Positions 17,754 to 25,766 of a DNA stretch of 64,000 bases are shown here, in pieces; positions within the stretch are counted from its first letter, which is position 1, and each line of letters begins with the position of its first letter. Location of the stretch: NCBI GenBank assembly GCA_963831385.1, contig CAWHPW010000012.1, forward strand, positions 124,001 to 188,000. The letters are read 5' to 3'. This DNA comes from JACVRX01 sp963831385 (lineage in GTDB: Bacteria; Actinomycetota; Actinomycetes; Jiangellales; Jiangellaceae). Both the position numbers and the translations under genes were made by a program. The notes below the pieces were generated by a model, which worked only from the letters and a program-made list of their open reading frames with translations, was not told where the DNA came from and made no database searches.

Positions 17754-18488
17754 GTGTTCAGCTGGCAGGTGCAACGCGTCCCCGAGACCGGGTCCACCAA
17801 TGCCGACCTGGTGAAGCTGGCCAAGGCGGGCGAACCGGAGGGCGCAGTCCTCGTCGCTGATCATCAGACCGCTGGACGCGGGCGCCATGGCCGCACCTGG
17901 CATGCGCCGCCGGGCGCTGGGTTGGCTGTTTCGTTCCTGCTCCGGCCGGCCGCGGTGCCCGGGCACCGGTGGCCCTGGCTTCCGCTCCTCGCCGGCGTCG
18001 CGATCGTCGAGGCGCTGCAGGTCTATCCGGGCATCAACACGGCCCTGAAGTGGCCGAACGACGTTCTGGTCGGCCCGGCGAAGCTGGCTGGAATCCTGGT
18101 CGAGCGGGTCGATGGCACCTCTGGCACAGCCGCGGTCGTCGGCATCGGGCTGAACGTGTCGGCGGCTCCGGCCGGTGCGACGTCGTTGCTTGCCGCCGGT
18201 TTTGCCGACGTATCCAAAACCACCCTGCTGGCCACACTGCTCGACGTCTTCGGTGCACGGTACGGCGGTTGGCGCGATGCGGGCGGGGACCCCGGTCCAT
18301 GGTTGGCGGCCGCCTACCGTGACCGATGCGACACCCTCGGCCGCGACGTTCGGGCCGAACTGCCCGGCCAGCCGCCAATCGTGGGCCGCGCCGTGGACAT
18401 CGACGCATCGGGTCGGTTGGTCGTCCGGACCGGCTCTGGCGACGTCGCCGTCGGCGCCGGAGAGGTCACGCACCTGCGGATGTCGTAG
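17754..18488 (+). CDS. birA: Biotin--[acetyl-CoA-carboxylase] ligase (monofunctional BirA)
   Basis: Activates biotin as biotinyl-AMP and attaches it to the EAMKM lysine of carboxylase alpha subunits. The 244-residue protein has the biotin/ATP loop AGRGRHGRTWHAPPGAGL, then KWPNDVLVGPAKLAGILVE, and a C-terminal SH3-like domain (GRAVDIDASGRLVV). The N-terminal helix-turn-helix of repressor-type BirA is absent, so it is a pure ligase. GTG 17754 has GGAGGG four bases upstream; GTG 17742 is an alternative. Its position near accD and accE matches mycobacteria, and it would biotinylate the alpha subunit encoded at 4.8 kb. Confidence 0.92.
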   Translation: MFSWQVQRVPETGSTNADLVKLAKAGEPEGAVLVADHQTAGRGRHGRTWHAPPGAGLAVSFLLRPAAVPGHRWPWLPLLAGVAIVEALQVYPGINTALKWPNDVLVGPAKLAGILVERVDGTSGTAAVVGIGLNVSAAPAGATSLLAAGFADVSKTTLLATLLDVFGARYGGWRDAGGDPGPWLAAAYRDRCDTLGRDVRAELPGQPPIVGRAVDIDASGRLVVRTGSGDVAVGAGEVTHLRMS

Positions 18489-18499
18489 CTGGAGACGGG

Positions 18500-18574
18500 C
18501 CGATGGATGCCGGCCGGGGTGTGGTCGGGCGTGGGGCCGACGAAGTCGGCCCGGGCGGGGACGGCATCCATCGG
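18500..18574. other. Nested inverted repeats (double hairpin) between birA and the PH-domain gene
   Basis: A perfect 13-bp inverted repeat, ccgatggatgccg at 18500-18512 and cggcatccatcgg at 18562-18574, encloses a second perfect 8-bp repeat (gggccgac at 18534-18541, gtcggccc at 18545-18552) with a 3-base GAA loop. The inner hairpin would be very stable. The element starts 12 bases after the birA stop and ends 26 bases before the next ATG. It could be a terminator/attenuator or a structured leader; there is no U-tract. No known RNA family was recognised. Confidence 0.6.
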
Positions 18575-18600
18575 CTCGTCGAACCCACCAAAGGTCCCGC

Positions 18601-19242
18601 ATGAATAGGCTGGACGGCATGGCGTTTCCGCAGCGGCTCCTCGGCGAGGGCGAGGACGTCGTGCTGCATATGCGGACGCACGCCAAGGCCCTGGTCGTCC
18701 CGGTGCTCGTGCTTCTCGTCACCGCGGCAGCGGCCGGTTTCGCGATGGGTGTCCTGCCCGACGAAGGAACCGGAGGATCGGCCGGCCGATGGCTCCTCCT
18801 GGCCGTCGGCCTGGGCGTCGTCGGCCGTTGGTCGGTGTGGCCGTTCCTGGTGTGGCTGAGCACCACCTATACGGTCACCAGTGAGCGGCTGATCACCCGG
18901 CAGGGAGTCGTCAACCGGCGAGGTCGCGACATTCCGCTCGGCCGGATCAACGACGTCGCCTACAGCCAGGACATCCTCGATCGGATGCTGCGCTGCGGCT
19001 CGCTCAACGTGTCGGCCGCTAGCGAGCAAGGCACGATCATCCTGCAGGATGTGCCCCGGGTGCATGACGTGCAGTTGGAGATGAGCGAGCTGGTTCGCGA
19101 GGCGCACGGCTGGGCGGCACCACGTCAAGCTTCGGAGCGCGAATCGGAGCCAGCCGACGACGTGCCGGCCGACCGAGCGACCCGGCCGCTGCCACGCGAC
19201 CAGCCGTACGACTGGCGACTCGACGATCCGGGCCGACGGTGA
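18601..19242 (+). CDS. PH-domain (bPH2, DUF304-type) membrane protein, Rv3278c-like
   Basis: A 213-residue protein with two transmembrane helices (about residues 30-50, VVPVLVLLVTAAAAGFAMGV, and about 65-85) followed by a bacterial PH-like domain: STTYTVTSERLITRQGVVNR, RDIPLGRINDVAYSQDILDR and CGSLNVSAASEQGTIILQDV. The tail is hydrophilic and rich in Asp, Arg and Pro. The family's role is unknown; it may organise membrane-associated complexes. In M. tuberculosis a similar gene (Rv3278c) also neighbours birA. ATG 18601 was chosen; ATG 18619 would remove six residues. The TGA overlaps the GTG of the enoyl-CoA hydratase (GTGA), so it belongs to that transcription unit. Confidence 0.82.
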   Translation: MNRLDGMAFPQRLLGEGEDVVLHMRTHAKALVVPVLVLLVTAAAAGFAMGVLPDEGTGGSAGRWLLLAVGLGVVGRWSVWPFLVWLSTTYTVTSERLITRQGVVNRRGRDIPLGRINDVAYSQDILDRMLRCGSLNVSAASEQGTIILQDVPRVHDVQLEMSELVREAHGWAAPRQASERESEPADDVPADRATRPLPRDQPYDWRLDDPGRR

Positions 19243-20045
19243 CCGCCAGCCCGCAGCTGGGCGTGCGGCTGCGACCTGCTGGCGCGCCGCACGTCGCGGA
19301 GATGGTTCTCGACCGCCCCGAAGCGCTCAATGCTGTCTCGACGGCGATGGCGCGTGATATCGCCGCATCGGTGGCGGCAATTGTCGCCGATGCAGGCGTG
19401 CGGGCAGTGGTGCTCTCGTCGTCGTCGGAGAAGGCGTTCTGCGTCGGTGCGGATCTCAAGGAACGTAACGAACTCACCGACGACGAGCTTCGGCGGCAAC
19501 GGCCTATTGCGCGCTCGGCCTACCGCGCCGTCCTGGACCTGCCGGTGCCGGCGGTCGCGGCTGTTCACGGCTATGCCCTCGGCGGTGGATGTGAGCTTGC
19601 TCTGGCGTGCGATCTCATCGTGGCCGACGAGACGGCGGTGTTCGGGCTGCCGGAAGTGTCCGTCGGTGTCATTCCCGGTGGCGGTGGGACTCAGTTGTTG
19701 GCCCGCCGAGTCGGCTGGGGACGAGCCGCCGACCTGGTATTCACCGCCCGCAGGATCGACGCCAGCGAGGCTCACCGGCTCGGCCTGGCGGACCGACTCG
19801 TACCGGCCGGAACCGACCGGGCCACCGCCGTGGAGATCGCGACGCAGATTTCGCGCAACTCGCCCGTCGGCGTCCGCAACGCCAAGAAGGTCATGCGGTT
19901 GGGCCTGGACGTGCCGTTTGCGGCCGGCTTGGAGATCGAGGATGCGGGTTGGCGGGCCACGGCGTTCAGTGGGGATAGAACCGAGGGTGTCGCAGCGTTC
20001 AATGAGAAGCGTGACCCGGACTGGCCGGGGAGTGAGGACCGATGA
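19239..20045 (+). CDS. Enoyl-CoA hydratase/isomerase (probable methylglutaconyl-CoA hydratase)
   Basis: A 268-residue crotonase-fold hydratase. It has the oxyanion-hole segment AFCVGADLKER, VHGYALGGGCELALACD with the first catalytic Glu, and FGLPEVSVGVIPGGGGTQ with the second. Translational overlaps tie it to the PH-domain gene upstream (GTGA) and to HMG-CoA lyase downstream (ATGA). Because HMG-CoA lyase uses the product of methylglutaconyl-CoA hydratase, the pair would catalyse the last two steps of leucine breakdown; that specificity is an inference. It could equally be a general beta-oxidation hydratase. Confidence 0.85.
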   Translation: MTASPQLGVRLRPAGAPHVAEMVLDRPEALNAVSTAMARDIAASVAAIVADAGVRAVVLSSSSEKAFCVGADLKERNELTDDELRRQRPIARSAYRAVLDLPVPAVAAVHGYALGGGCELALACDLIVADETAVFGLPEVSVGVIPGGGGTQLLARRVGWGRAADLVFTARRIDASEAHRLGLADRLVPAGTDRATAVEIATQISRNSPVGVRNAKKVMRLGLDVPFAAGLEIEDAGWRATAFSGDRTEGVAAFNEKRDPDWPGSEDR

Positions 20046-20953
20046 GCGAGCTGCCGCAGCGGATCAGCCTGCGTGAAGTCGGGCCACGGGACGGGCTGCA
20101 AAACGAGGATCCGGTCCCGACCGACGGCAAGGTGGCTCTGATCGATGCCCTGTCCCGTACCGGGGTTCGCCGCATCGAGGCGGTCTCGTTCGTGCATCCC
20201 GACGCGATCCCGCAAATGGCGGATGCCACAGACGTATGGGCCCAGATAGACCGCAATCCCGATGTCCGCTACTCCGCCCTGGTGCCCAACCTCCGGGGCG
20301 CCCAGCGCGGCCTGGACGCAGGGTTCCGGGAGATCGAGGTCGTCATCTCGGCCTCGGACACGCACAACCGCCGCAACATCAACCGATCCACCGACCAGTC
20401 GCTCGCCGAGCTCCCCGCAATCGTCGACCTCGTGCATGCCTACGGCGCGGCCTTGCAAGTGATCGTCGCCACGGCATGGGGCTGTCCGTACGAGGGTGAT
20501 GTGCCGACGTCTCGAGTGCTCTACGTCGTCGAACGCGCACTGTCGGCGGGCGCAGACACCATCGCGTACGGGGACACGACGGGTATGGCGACACCGACCA
20601 GGGTCACCGGGCTGGTCGAGGTGACCCGGGCGGCTCATCCGGACCTTGCGCTGGGGCTGCACTTCCACAACACCCGTGGCACCGGCCTGGCCAACGTGCT
20701 GGCTGCGCTGCAACTCGGCGTCGACGACTTCGACGCATCCGTCGGCGGCCTGGGCGGTTGTCCGTATGCCCCGGGCGCCTCGGGAAACATCGCGACGGAG
20801 GAGCTGGTGCACATGCTCGAGGACATGGGCGTAGCCACCGGCGTCGACCTGGCGGCGCTGATCGACGTCGCGGCGCAGGCCGAGCAGCTCGTCGGGCACA
20901 AGCTGCCGTCGCAGGTGCTGCGGGCCGGGCCGCGGACCCGTACCGCCGCCTAG
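20042..20953 (+). CDS. Hydroxymethylglutaryl-CoA lyase
   Basis: Splits HMG-CoA to acetyl-CoA and acetoacetate, the final step of leucine degradation. The 303-residue TIM barrel has the metal-binding EVGPRDGLQNE near the N-terminus, SASDTHNRRNIN, GCPYEGDV, YGDTTGMATP, LHFHNTRGTGLAN, and the signature SVGGLGGCPYAPGASGN with the catalytic loop Cys. ATG 20042 overlaps the hydratase TGA (ATGA). The acetoacetate made could be recaptured by the acetoacetyl-CoA synthetase encoded at 48-50 kb. Together with the carboxylase unit at 4.8-9.8 kb, most of a leucine pathway is present but split between two loci. Confidence 0.92.
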   Translation: MSELPQRISLREVGPRDGLQNEDPVPTDGKVALIDALSRTGVRRIEAVSFVHPDAIPQMADATDVWAQIDRNPDVRYSALVPNLRGAQRGLDAGFREIEVVISASDTHNRRNINRSTDQSLAELPAIVDLVHAYGAALQVIVATAWGCPYEGDVPTSRVLYVVERALSAGADTIAYGDTTGMATPTRVTGLVEVTRAAHPDLALGLHFHNTRGTGLANVLAALQLGVDDFDASVGGLGGCPYAPGASGNIATEELVHMLEDMGVATGVDLAALIDVAAQAEQLVGHKLPSQVLRAGPRTRTAA

Positions 20954-20977
20954 CCGGGCGCTCCGCTCGCGCCTCGC

Positions 20978-20983
20978 TAGCCT
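20978..20983 (+). promoter_or_regulatory. Candidate -10 (TAGCCT) for leaderless purK
   Basis: TAGCCT is followed by eight bases and the GTG at 20992. It supports this start and suggests purK-purE has its own promoter after the HMG-CoA lyase gene. Confidence 0.4.
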
Positions 20984-20991
20984 TTCGATCC

Positions 20992-22206
20992 GTGACGGGT
21001 CTCCGGGGCTGGCCGGTGGTCGGCGTGGTCGGCGGTGGTCAGCTGGCCCGGATGACCCAGCCCGCGGCGATCGCGCTCGGAGTGCAGCTCGCCGTGTTGA
21101 CCGGTCGACCCGACGATGCGGCAGCACAGGTCGTTCCGTCGACGACGATCGGCGATGAGAAGTCGCTCGACGACTTGCGGGCGTTCGCCAAGCAATGCGA
21201 CGTCGTCACCTTCGACCACGAGCATGTGCCACCGTCGCATCTGCGCGCTCTGGAAGCGGCGGGCGTGGTCATCCGGCCGGGAGCCCAAGCGCTGCTCCAC
21301 GCCCAGGACAAGGGAGTGATGCGGGAGCGTCTGATGGCCGCGGGCGTCCCGGTTCCGCGGCACCGGATCGTGTCGGGGCCAGGGGATGCCGCCGCGTTCG
21401 CTGCCGACCTCCCGGTGGACTCCGAGTTGTCCGGGTCCGGTGCTGCCTCGCAACCAATAGGCGACTTGGCCGACCTGACAACCGCCGTCGTGCTCAAGAC
21501 GACGAGAGGTGGATACGACGGCAAGGGGGTGTGGATCGCCCGATCCGCCGCCGAGGCAGCCGAGCCGTTCCTCGCTCGGGTGCCGGTCCTCGCCGAAGAG
21601 CTGATCGATTTTCGCCGTGAGCTGGCCGCGGTCGTAGCCCGGACGCCGTCGGGGCAAGCCGTCGCCTACCCAGTCGTCGAATCCGTTCAACGGGACGGGA
21701 TCTGCCGCGAGGTCGTGGCACCGGCGCCTGAGCTTCCGGAGCGCCTCGGGCTCGAAGCGCAACGCATGGCGCTCACCATTGCCACCGAGCTCGATGTCGT
21801 CGGCATTCTCGCCGTCGAGCTGTTCGAAACTCGGGACGGCCGCCTGCTGGTCAACGAGCTGGCCATGCGGCCGCACAACACGGCGCACTGGACCATCGAC
21901 GGCGCTGTCACCAGCCAGTTCGAGAATCACCTTCGCGCGGTGCTCGACCTGCCGTTGGGATCTCCGGCCGCATTGGCGTCCTACACCGTCATGGTCAACG
22001 TCTTCGGCGGGAACCAACCCGACGTCTACACCGCCTATCGCCACTGCCTGGCCGATGACCCGGCGCTCAAGATCCATTGGTACGGCAAGACGGTCCGGCC
22101 CGGCCGGAAGGTCGGGCATGTGACGATCGCGGGCGAGGATGTCAGCGATCTGCGCGACCGTGCCCGGCGCGCGGCTGCCCACTTGCAGAGGGACATCGAT
22201 GAGTGA
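20992..22206 (+). CDS. purK: 5-(carboxyamino)imidazole ribonucleotide synthase
   Basis: Makes N5-CAIR from AIR, ATP and bicarbonate in purine synthesis. The 404-residue ATP-grasp protein starts VVGVVGGGQLARM and has the family blocks DVVTFDHEHVP, ALLHAQDKGVMRERL, VLKTTRGGYDGKGV, AVELFETRDGRLLVNELAMR and RPHNTAHWTIDGA. GTG 20992 is preferred over longer in-frame extensions because it is directly before the nucleotide fold and has a leaderless-type -10. The stop overlaps the purE start by eight bases, so the two are translationally coupled. The order purK-purE near birA matches mycobacteria. Confidence 0.95.
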   Translation: MTGLRGWPVVGVVGGGQLARMTQPAAIALGVQLAVLTGRPDDAAAQVVPSTTIGDEKSLDDLRAFAKQCDVVTFDHEHVPPSHLRALEAAGVVIRPGAQALLHAQDKGVMRERLMAAGVPVPRHRIVSGPGDAAAFAADLPVDSELSGSGAASQPIGDLADLTTAVVLKTTRGGYDGKGVWIARSAAEAAEPFLARVPVLAEELIDFRRELAAVVARTPSGQAVAYPVVESVQRDGICREVVAPAPELPERLGLEAQRMALTIATELDVVGILAVELFETRDGRLLVNELAMRPHNTAHWTIDGAVTSQFENHLRAVLDLPLGSPAALASYTVMVNVFGGNQPDVYTAYRHCLADDPALKIHWYGKTVRPGRKVGHVTIAGEDVSDLRDRARRAAAHLQRDIDE

Positions 22207-22723
22207 CCTGGTGCACGCGGTCGGCGACGGCGATCCGCTGGTCGGAATCGTCATGGGCTCCGACTCCGACTGGTCGGTGATGTCTGGCGCCGGTGCAGTG
22301 CTCCTCGAACTAGGGGTGCCACACGAGGTCGGCGTGGTTTCTGCTCACCGGATGCCGCAGGCGATGCTCGACTACGGTTCGGCCGCGGCCGAGCGTGGTC
22401 TGCGAGTGCTAGTCGCGGGTGCCGGTGGTGCGGCTCATCTGCCTGGCATGCTCGCGGCGGTCACCTCGCTCCCGGTGATCGGGGTGCCGGTACCGCTCCA
22501 GCAGCTGGACGGTTTGGACTCCCTGCTCTCCATCGTGCAGATGCCGGCTGGCGTACCCGTTGCGACGGTCTCCGTCGGGGGAGCACGAAACGCCGGCCTG
22601 CTGGCGGCGCGCATCCTGGCCACGTCGGACGTCGACCTCCGCGCTCGACTCGACACTTTCCGGGCCGACCTCGAGGCCACCGCCCGCCGGAAAGGCCAGG
22701 CGCTGCGCGATCAGCTCGACTGA
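22199..22723 (+). CDS. purE: 5-(carboxyamino)imidazole ribonucleotide mutase
   Basis: Converts N5-CAIR to CAIR, the next step after PurK. The 174-residue class I PurE has GIVMGSDSDWSVM near residue 17, the substrate loop VVSAHRMPQAMLDY with the catalytic His, VAGAGGAAHLPGMLA, and GVPVPLQQLDGLDSLLS. ATG 22199 lies inside the purK stop region, and the domain starts within about 15 residues, so an upstream in-frame ATG at 22139 is not used. Product and pathway are secure. Confidence 0.95.
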   Translation: MSDLVHAVGDGDPLVGIVMGSDSDWSVMSGAGAVLLELGVPHEVGVVSAHRMPQAMLDYGSAAAERGLRVLVAGAGGAAHLPGMLAAVTSLPVIGVPVPLQQLDGLDSLLSIVQMPAGVPVATVSVGGARNAGLLAARILATSDVDLRARLDTFRADLEATARRKGQALRDQLD

Positions 22724-22901
22724 CGGCCGCAGCTGCCAACCTCGCGGCTCAGATGTCCGCCAAGGCGTGGCGTTCGAGTCGTATTCCGGCCATCTCGTCC
22801 GCGAGGACCGATATCCACAGCGACGTCGTCGGGGCGCAGCCGTCCACACCTGGGCAGGTGGTCCATGGGAACCAGTGACTCGCCGAACGAGGCTTCGGCG
22901 C

Positions 22902-23834
22902 GTGCCGAAGTTACTCACCGCTCTTCCCGAGGACGTCCGCGAGCTGCTGCTGGTCAACCACGGGATGTTCCAGTTGGCACAGGCGCGCGGGTCAGGGATC
23001 ACCCATGGGCGCATCCAGCGGTTGACGGACGCTCACCTACTCACCCGGGTTGGCGACGGTATCTACGTCTCTGCCGCGGACTACCACGTGCTCGATGCCT
23101 GGGAGCGGCACATGGTACGGGCGCGGGCCTTCTCTGCCTCATGCGCGACTGCGTTCCTCACCGGTTGGTCGGCCGCCGCCACGTGGAGATTGCCGACGAT
23201 CGGGTCACCACCTCTTCTTCCCGTTGCCCTCGAACCGAAGACGGGCTCGGGCGGATCGAAGGTAACGCCATACGGGCGCATCCTCGTGGCCAACCTGCCG
23301 AAACACCACCGTTGGCGGATCGGTTCGACGAAGGTGGTGAGCCGAGCATGGACGGCTCTCGAGGTCGCCAGAACGTCGCCCCTGCCGGACGCCCTGATTG
23401 TCGCCGATGCTGCCGTGCGGTCCGGCGCCGATCTGGCCGAGGCGGTGCAGTTCATGCAGCGCTGGGGAGGAGTCGGCCAGGCCGGTTGGGTTGCTGATCA
23501 TGCCAACCCGAATGCCGAGTCCGCCTTGGAAACGCTGGGCCGATTCACGTGTATCGAATTTGCCTTGCCGATGCCCGTGTGCAATGCCTGGGTTGGAGAC
23601 GGAGAACCGAGGTTTCGCGTCGACGGTCTTTGGCCCTTTCACTGGTCGGCATTCGAGGGTGACGGAGCGATCAAATACGACAACCGGCCGGACGCATCGC
23701 GGGTGATCGCCGCCCAGAACGAGCGCGAGTGGTACCTGCGCCGGCTCGGTCTCGATTTTGCCCGGTTCACGTGGGAGTTGGGTCGTCGGCGCCGAGCAGA
23801 GCTCGCGGGCCGGTTTCGAGGCCCTGCTCCGTGA
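22902..23834 (+). CDS. AbiEi antitoxin-like winged-helix protein (no toxin partner seen)
   Basis: A 310-residue protein. Its N-terminus (NHGMFQLAQARGSGITHGRI, then GDGIYV) resembles the AbiEi-type winged-helix domain found in many actinobacterial proteins of unknown role. The middle holds ASCATAFLTGWSAAATWRLP, and the C-terminal region (VDGLWPFH, EGDGAIKYDN, EREWYLRRLG) is reminiscent of the nuclease-like DUF559 tail common in this group. No nucleotidyltransferase toxin gene lies next to it, so a toxin-antitoxin pair is not supported. It is separate from purE by 178 bases with no clear feature. GTG 22902 is the chosen start; GTG 22875 is possible. Confidence in the family is moderate and function is unknown. 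Confidence 0.6.
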   Translation: MPKLLTALPEDVRELLLVNHGMFQLAQARGSGITHGRIQRLTDAHLLTRVGDGIYVSAADYHVLDAWERHMVRARAFSASCATAFLTGWSAAATWRLPTIGSPPLLPVALEPKTGSGGSKVTPYGRILVANLPKHHRWRIGSTKVVSRAWTALEVARTSPLPDALIVADAAVRSGADLAEAVQFMQRWGGVGQAGWVADHANPNAESALETLGRFTCIEFALPMPVCNAWVGDGEPRFRVDGLWPFHWSAFEGDGAIKYDNRPDASRVIAAQNEREWYLRRLGLDFARFTWELGRRRRAELAGRFRGPAP

Positions 23835-24077
23835 CAATCCGCCGAGGTCGGAGGCGATTCGCTGGTGGAAAGATGTGCCGGGCGTAGGGCCGGTGGAGCC
23901 GGGGCATGCGACTGGCCCTCGCCGTACCCGGTGGCGATTGGGTTGCCGAGCCGGTATCGGCCGTAGATGGCCTGCGAGCCCGACCTCGCTACCGAGATGG
24001 CCGCCAAAGACCGCCCTAGACGCCGGGAAACGGTCATCTCTTCCGCGAGGTCACCGTGAAATATTGACAAATCGGGC

Positions 24078-24506
24078 TTAGTGGGCGGGGTTGGGGGCTT
24101 CCATGGCGGGGCAGGTGTTCATGACGACGTCCAAGCCGGCGGCGCGGGCGCGTTGGGCTGCGGCCTCGTCGATGACGCCGAGCTGGAGCCAGACGGCCTC
24201 GATGCCCAAGCGATCCTTCTCGGCGATCGCGTCGTCGACCACGTCGCCCACCCGGGAGCTGTTGACGAAGCAGTCGACGACCTGGACCGGGCCGGGGACG
24301 TCGGCGAGCCGGCGGTATCCCTGCTCACCGAGGGTGTCCTCGCCTCGAAGGTTGACCGGGACGATGGTCATGCCGAGTCGGTCGCGCAGGTACCGCCCGA
24401 TGCGGTATGCGGTGCGCTCGGTGTTGGCGGACAGCCCGACGACCGCCCAGGTTGCCGGCGTCGTCATCAGCCGCCTGATCACGTCGGGGTCCCGCCACGT
24501 CGTCAC
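24078..24506 (-). CDS. CoA-binding domain protein (YccU-like)
   Basis: A 142-residue single-domain Rossmann protein with a CoA-binding motif: TWAVVGLSANTERTAYRIGR at the N-terminus, then IVPVNLRGEDTLGE, VDCFVNSSRVGDVVDDAI and IEAVWLQLGVIDEAAAQRAR, ending with the conserved Cys in VMNTCPAME. Family members are small cytosolic proteins of unclear role, related to the CoA-ligase domain of succinyl-CoA synthetase. GTG 24506 overlaps the TGA of the acyl-CoA dehydrogenase (GTGA), so the two are co-translated; a role near acyl-CoA metabolism is an inference from this. Confidence 0.85.
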   Translation of the reverse strand: MTTWRDPDVIRRLMTTPATWAVVGLSANTERTAYRIGRYLRDRLGMTIVPVNLRGEDTLGEQGYRRLADVPGPVQVVDCFVNSSRVGDVVDDAIAEKDRLGIEAVWLQLGVIDEAAAQRARAAGLDVVMNTCPAMEAPNPAH

Positions 24507-25672
24507 GGGAGCCCTCCACCGAGCAGCTCGCGGGCCATGACCACTCGCTGGATCTGATTGGTGCCTTCGTAGATCTGGGTGATCTTGGCATCGCGCATCA
24601 TTCGCTCGGCCGGATAGTCGCGCGTGTACCCGTAGCCGCCGAGCAGCTGGACGGCGTCGGTGGTGATCTGCATGGCGGTGTCCGATGCGAAGCACTTGGC
24701 AGCGGCGCCCAGGAAGGTCAGGGACTGCTCGTCCCGCTCGCTGGCCGCGGCGGCCCGATACACGAGCTGGCGAGCGGCCTCGAGCCCCATGGCCATGTCG
24801 GCGAGCATGAACTGCACCCCCTGGAACTGGGCGATGGCAGTGCCGAACTGTTGCCGATCCTTCGCATACGCCGTCGCGAGGTCCAACGCACCCGCTGCGA
24901 TGCCCACGGCCTGAGCGCCGATCGTCACCCGGGTGTGGTCGAGCGTCCGCAAGGCGATCGGCATGCCTTCGCCCGGTGCGCCGATGACGCGGTCGCCCGG
25001 CAGACGGCAGCCGTCGAACAGTAGCTCACGGGTGGGAGATCCTCTGATCCCCAGCTTGCGCTCCGGTGCACCCAGGGCGAAGCCGTCATCGGCGGCTTCG
25101 ACCACGAACGCTGTGATCCCGCGACCGCGATCGGCGTCGGGATCTGTCACAGCCATGACGGTGTAGTAGTCGCTCACCCCGGCATTGGTGATCCACGACT
25201 TCTGGCCCGACAGGACCCAGTTGTCGCCGTCGGGCACTGCACGAGTCCGCATGGAGACCGGATCCGAACCGGCCTCGCGCTCGGACAGGGCATACGCGAA
25301 CAGGGCCTCACCACGTGCCACTGGCGGCAGATAGCGCGACTTGATGTCGTCGGATCCCGCCAGTAGCAGCGGCGTCGTACCGAGCTTGTTGACCGCAGGA
25401 ATCAGCGACGACGCCGCGCAAGCTCGCGCGACTTCCTCGACGACGATGCAGGTCGCGAGCGCGTCGGCGCCTGCCCCGCCGTACTCCGCCGGGATGTGCG
25501 GTGCATGAAAATCCGAAGCCCGCAGCGCGTCGTAGGACGATTGTGGGAACTGTGCCGTCTCGTCGACCTCGGCCGCGTGCGGAGCAACCTTGTCGGCGCA
25601 GACAGCTCGGACCGCGTCGCGAATGGCCTCGTGTTCCTCGCTCAACCGGTAGAGATCGAAGCCGACGTCCAT
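24503..25672 (-). CDS. Acyl-CoA dehydrogenase (FadE25-like)
   Basis: A 389-residue flavin acyl-CoA dehydrogenase with AYALSEREAGSDPVSM and SWITNAGVSDYYTVM in the beta domain, GEGMPIALRTLDHTR, and the C-terminal QLLGGYGYTRDYPAER and ITQIYEGTNQIQR, where the Glu is the catalytic base. Its place next to purE matches fadE25 (Rv3274c) in M. tuberculosis. ATG 25672 is taken as the start; an upstream in-frame ATG would run into the start region of the divergent UDP-glucose dehydrogenase gene. It is translationally coupled to the CoA-binding protein gene. Confidence 0.9.
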   Translation of the reverse strand: MDVGFDLYRLSEEHEAIRDAVRAVCADKVAPHAAEVDETAQFPQSSYDALRASDFHAPHIPAEYGGAGADALATCIVVEEVARACAASSLIPAVNKLGTTPLLLAGSDDIKSRYLPPVARGEALFAYALSEREAGSDPVSMRTRAVPDGDNWVLSGQKSWITNAGVSDYYTVMAVTDPDADRGRGITAFVVEAADDGFALGAPERKLGIRGSPTRELLFDGCRLPGDRVIGAPGEGMPIALRTLDHTRVTIGAQAVGIAAGALDLATAYAKDRQQFGTAIAQFQGVQFMLADMAMGLEAARQLVYRAAAASERDEQSLTFLGAAAKCFASDTAMQITTDAVQLLGGYGYTRDYPAERMMRDAKITQIYEGTNQIQRVVMARELLGGGLP

Positions 25673-25766
25673 GCCATCGATCGTATGGCGCTGGCCGGAG
25701 AGGATCGCCAGGTCAGATCCCCCAGGTACCCTCATCCGCATCTCGGCTCCCACCTCGAGGATTCAT

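Noticed and set aside
17223..18866. Minus-strand open frame opposite ppc and birA
   Set aside because: It crosses the ends of two firmly identified genes and the intergenic hairpin, with no domain of its own.
22902..23834. Type IV AbiEi/AbiEii toxin-antitoxin system
   Set aside because: Only an AbiEi-like domain is seen. Neighbours are purE and a CoA-binding protein; no nucleotidyltransferase toxin is adjacent.
23835..24077. A small gene or RNA in the 243-base gap between the AbiEi-like gene and the CoA-binding gene
   Set aside because: No frame with a start, Shine-Dalgarno and coding pattern and no convincing stem was found; it looks like ordinary spacer between convergent genes.
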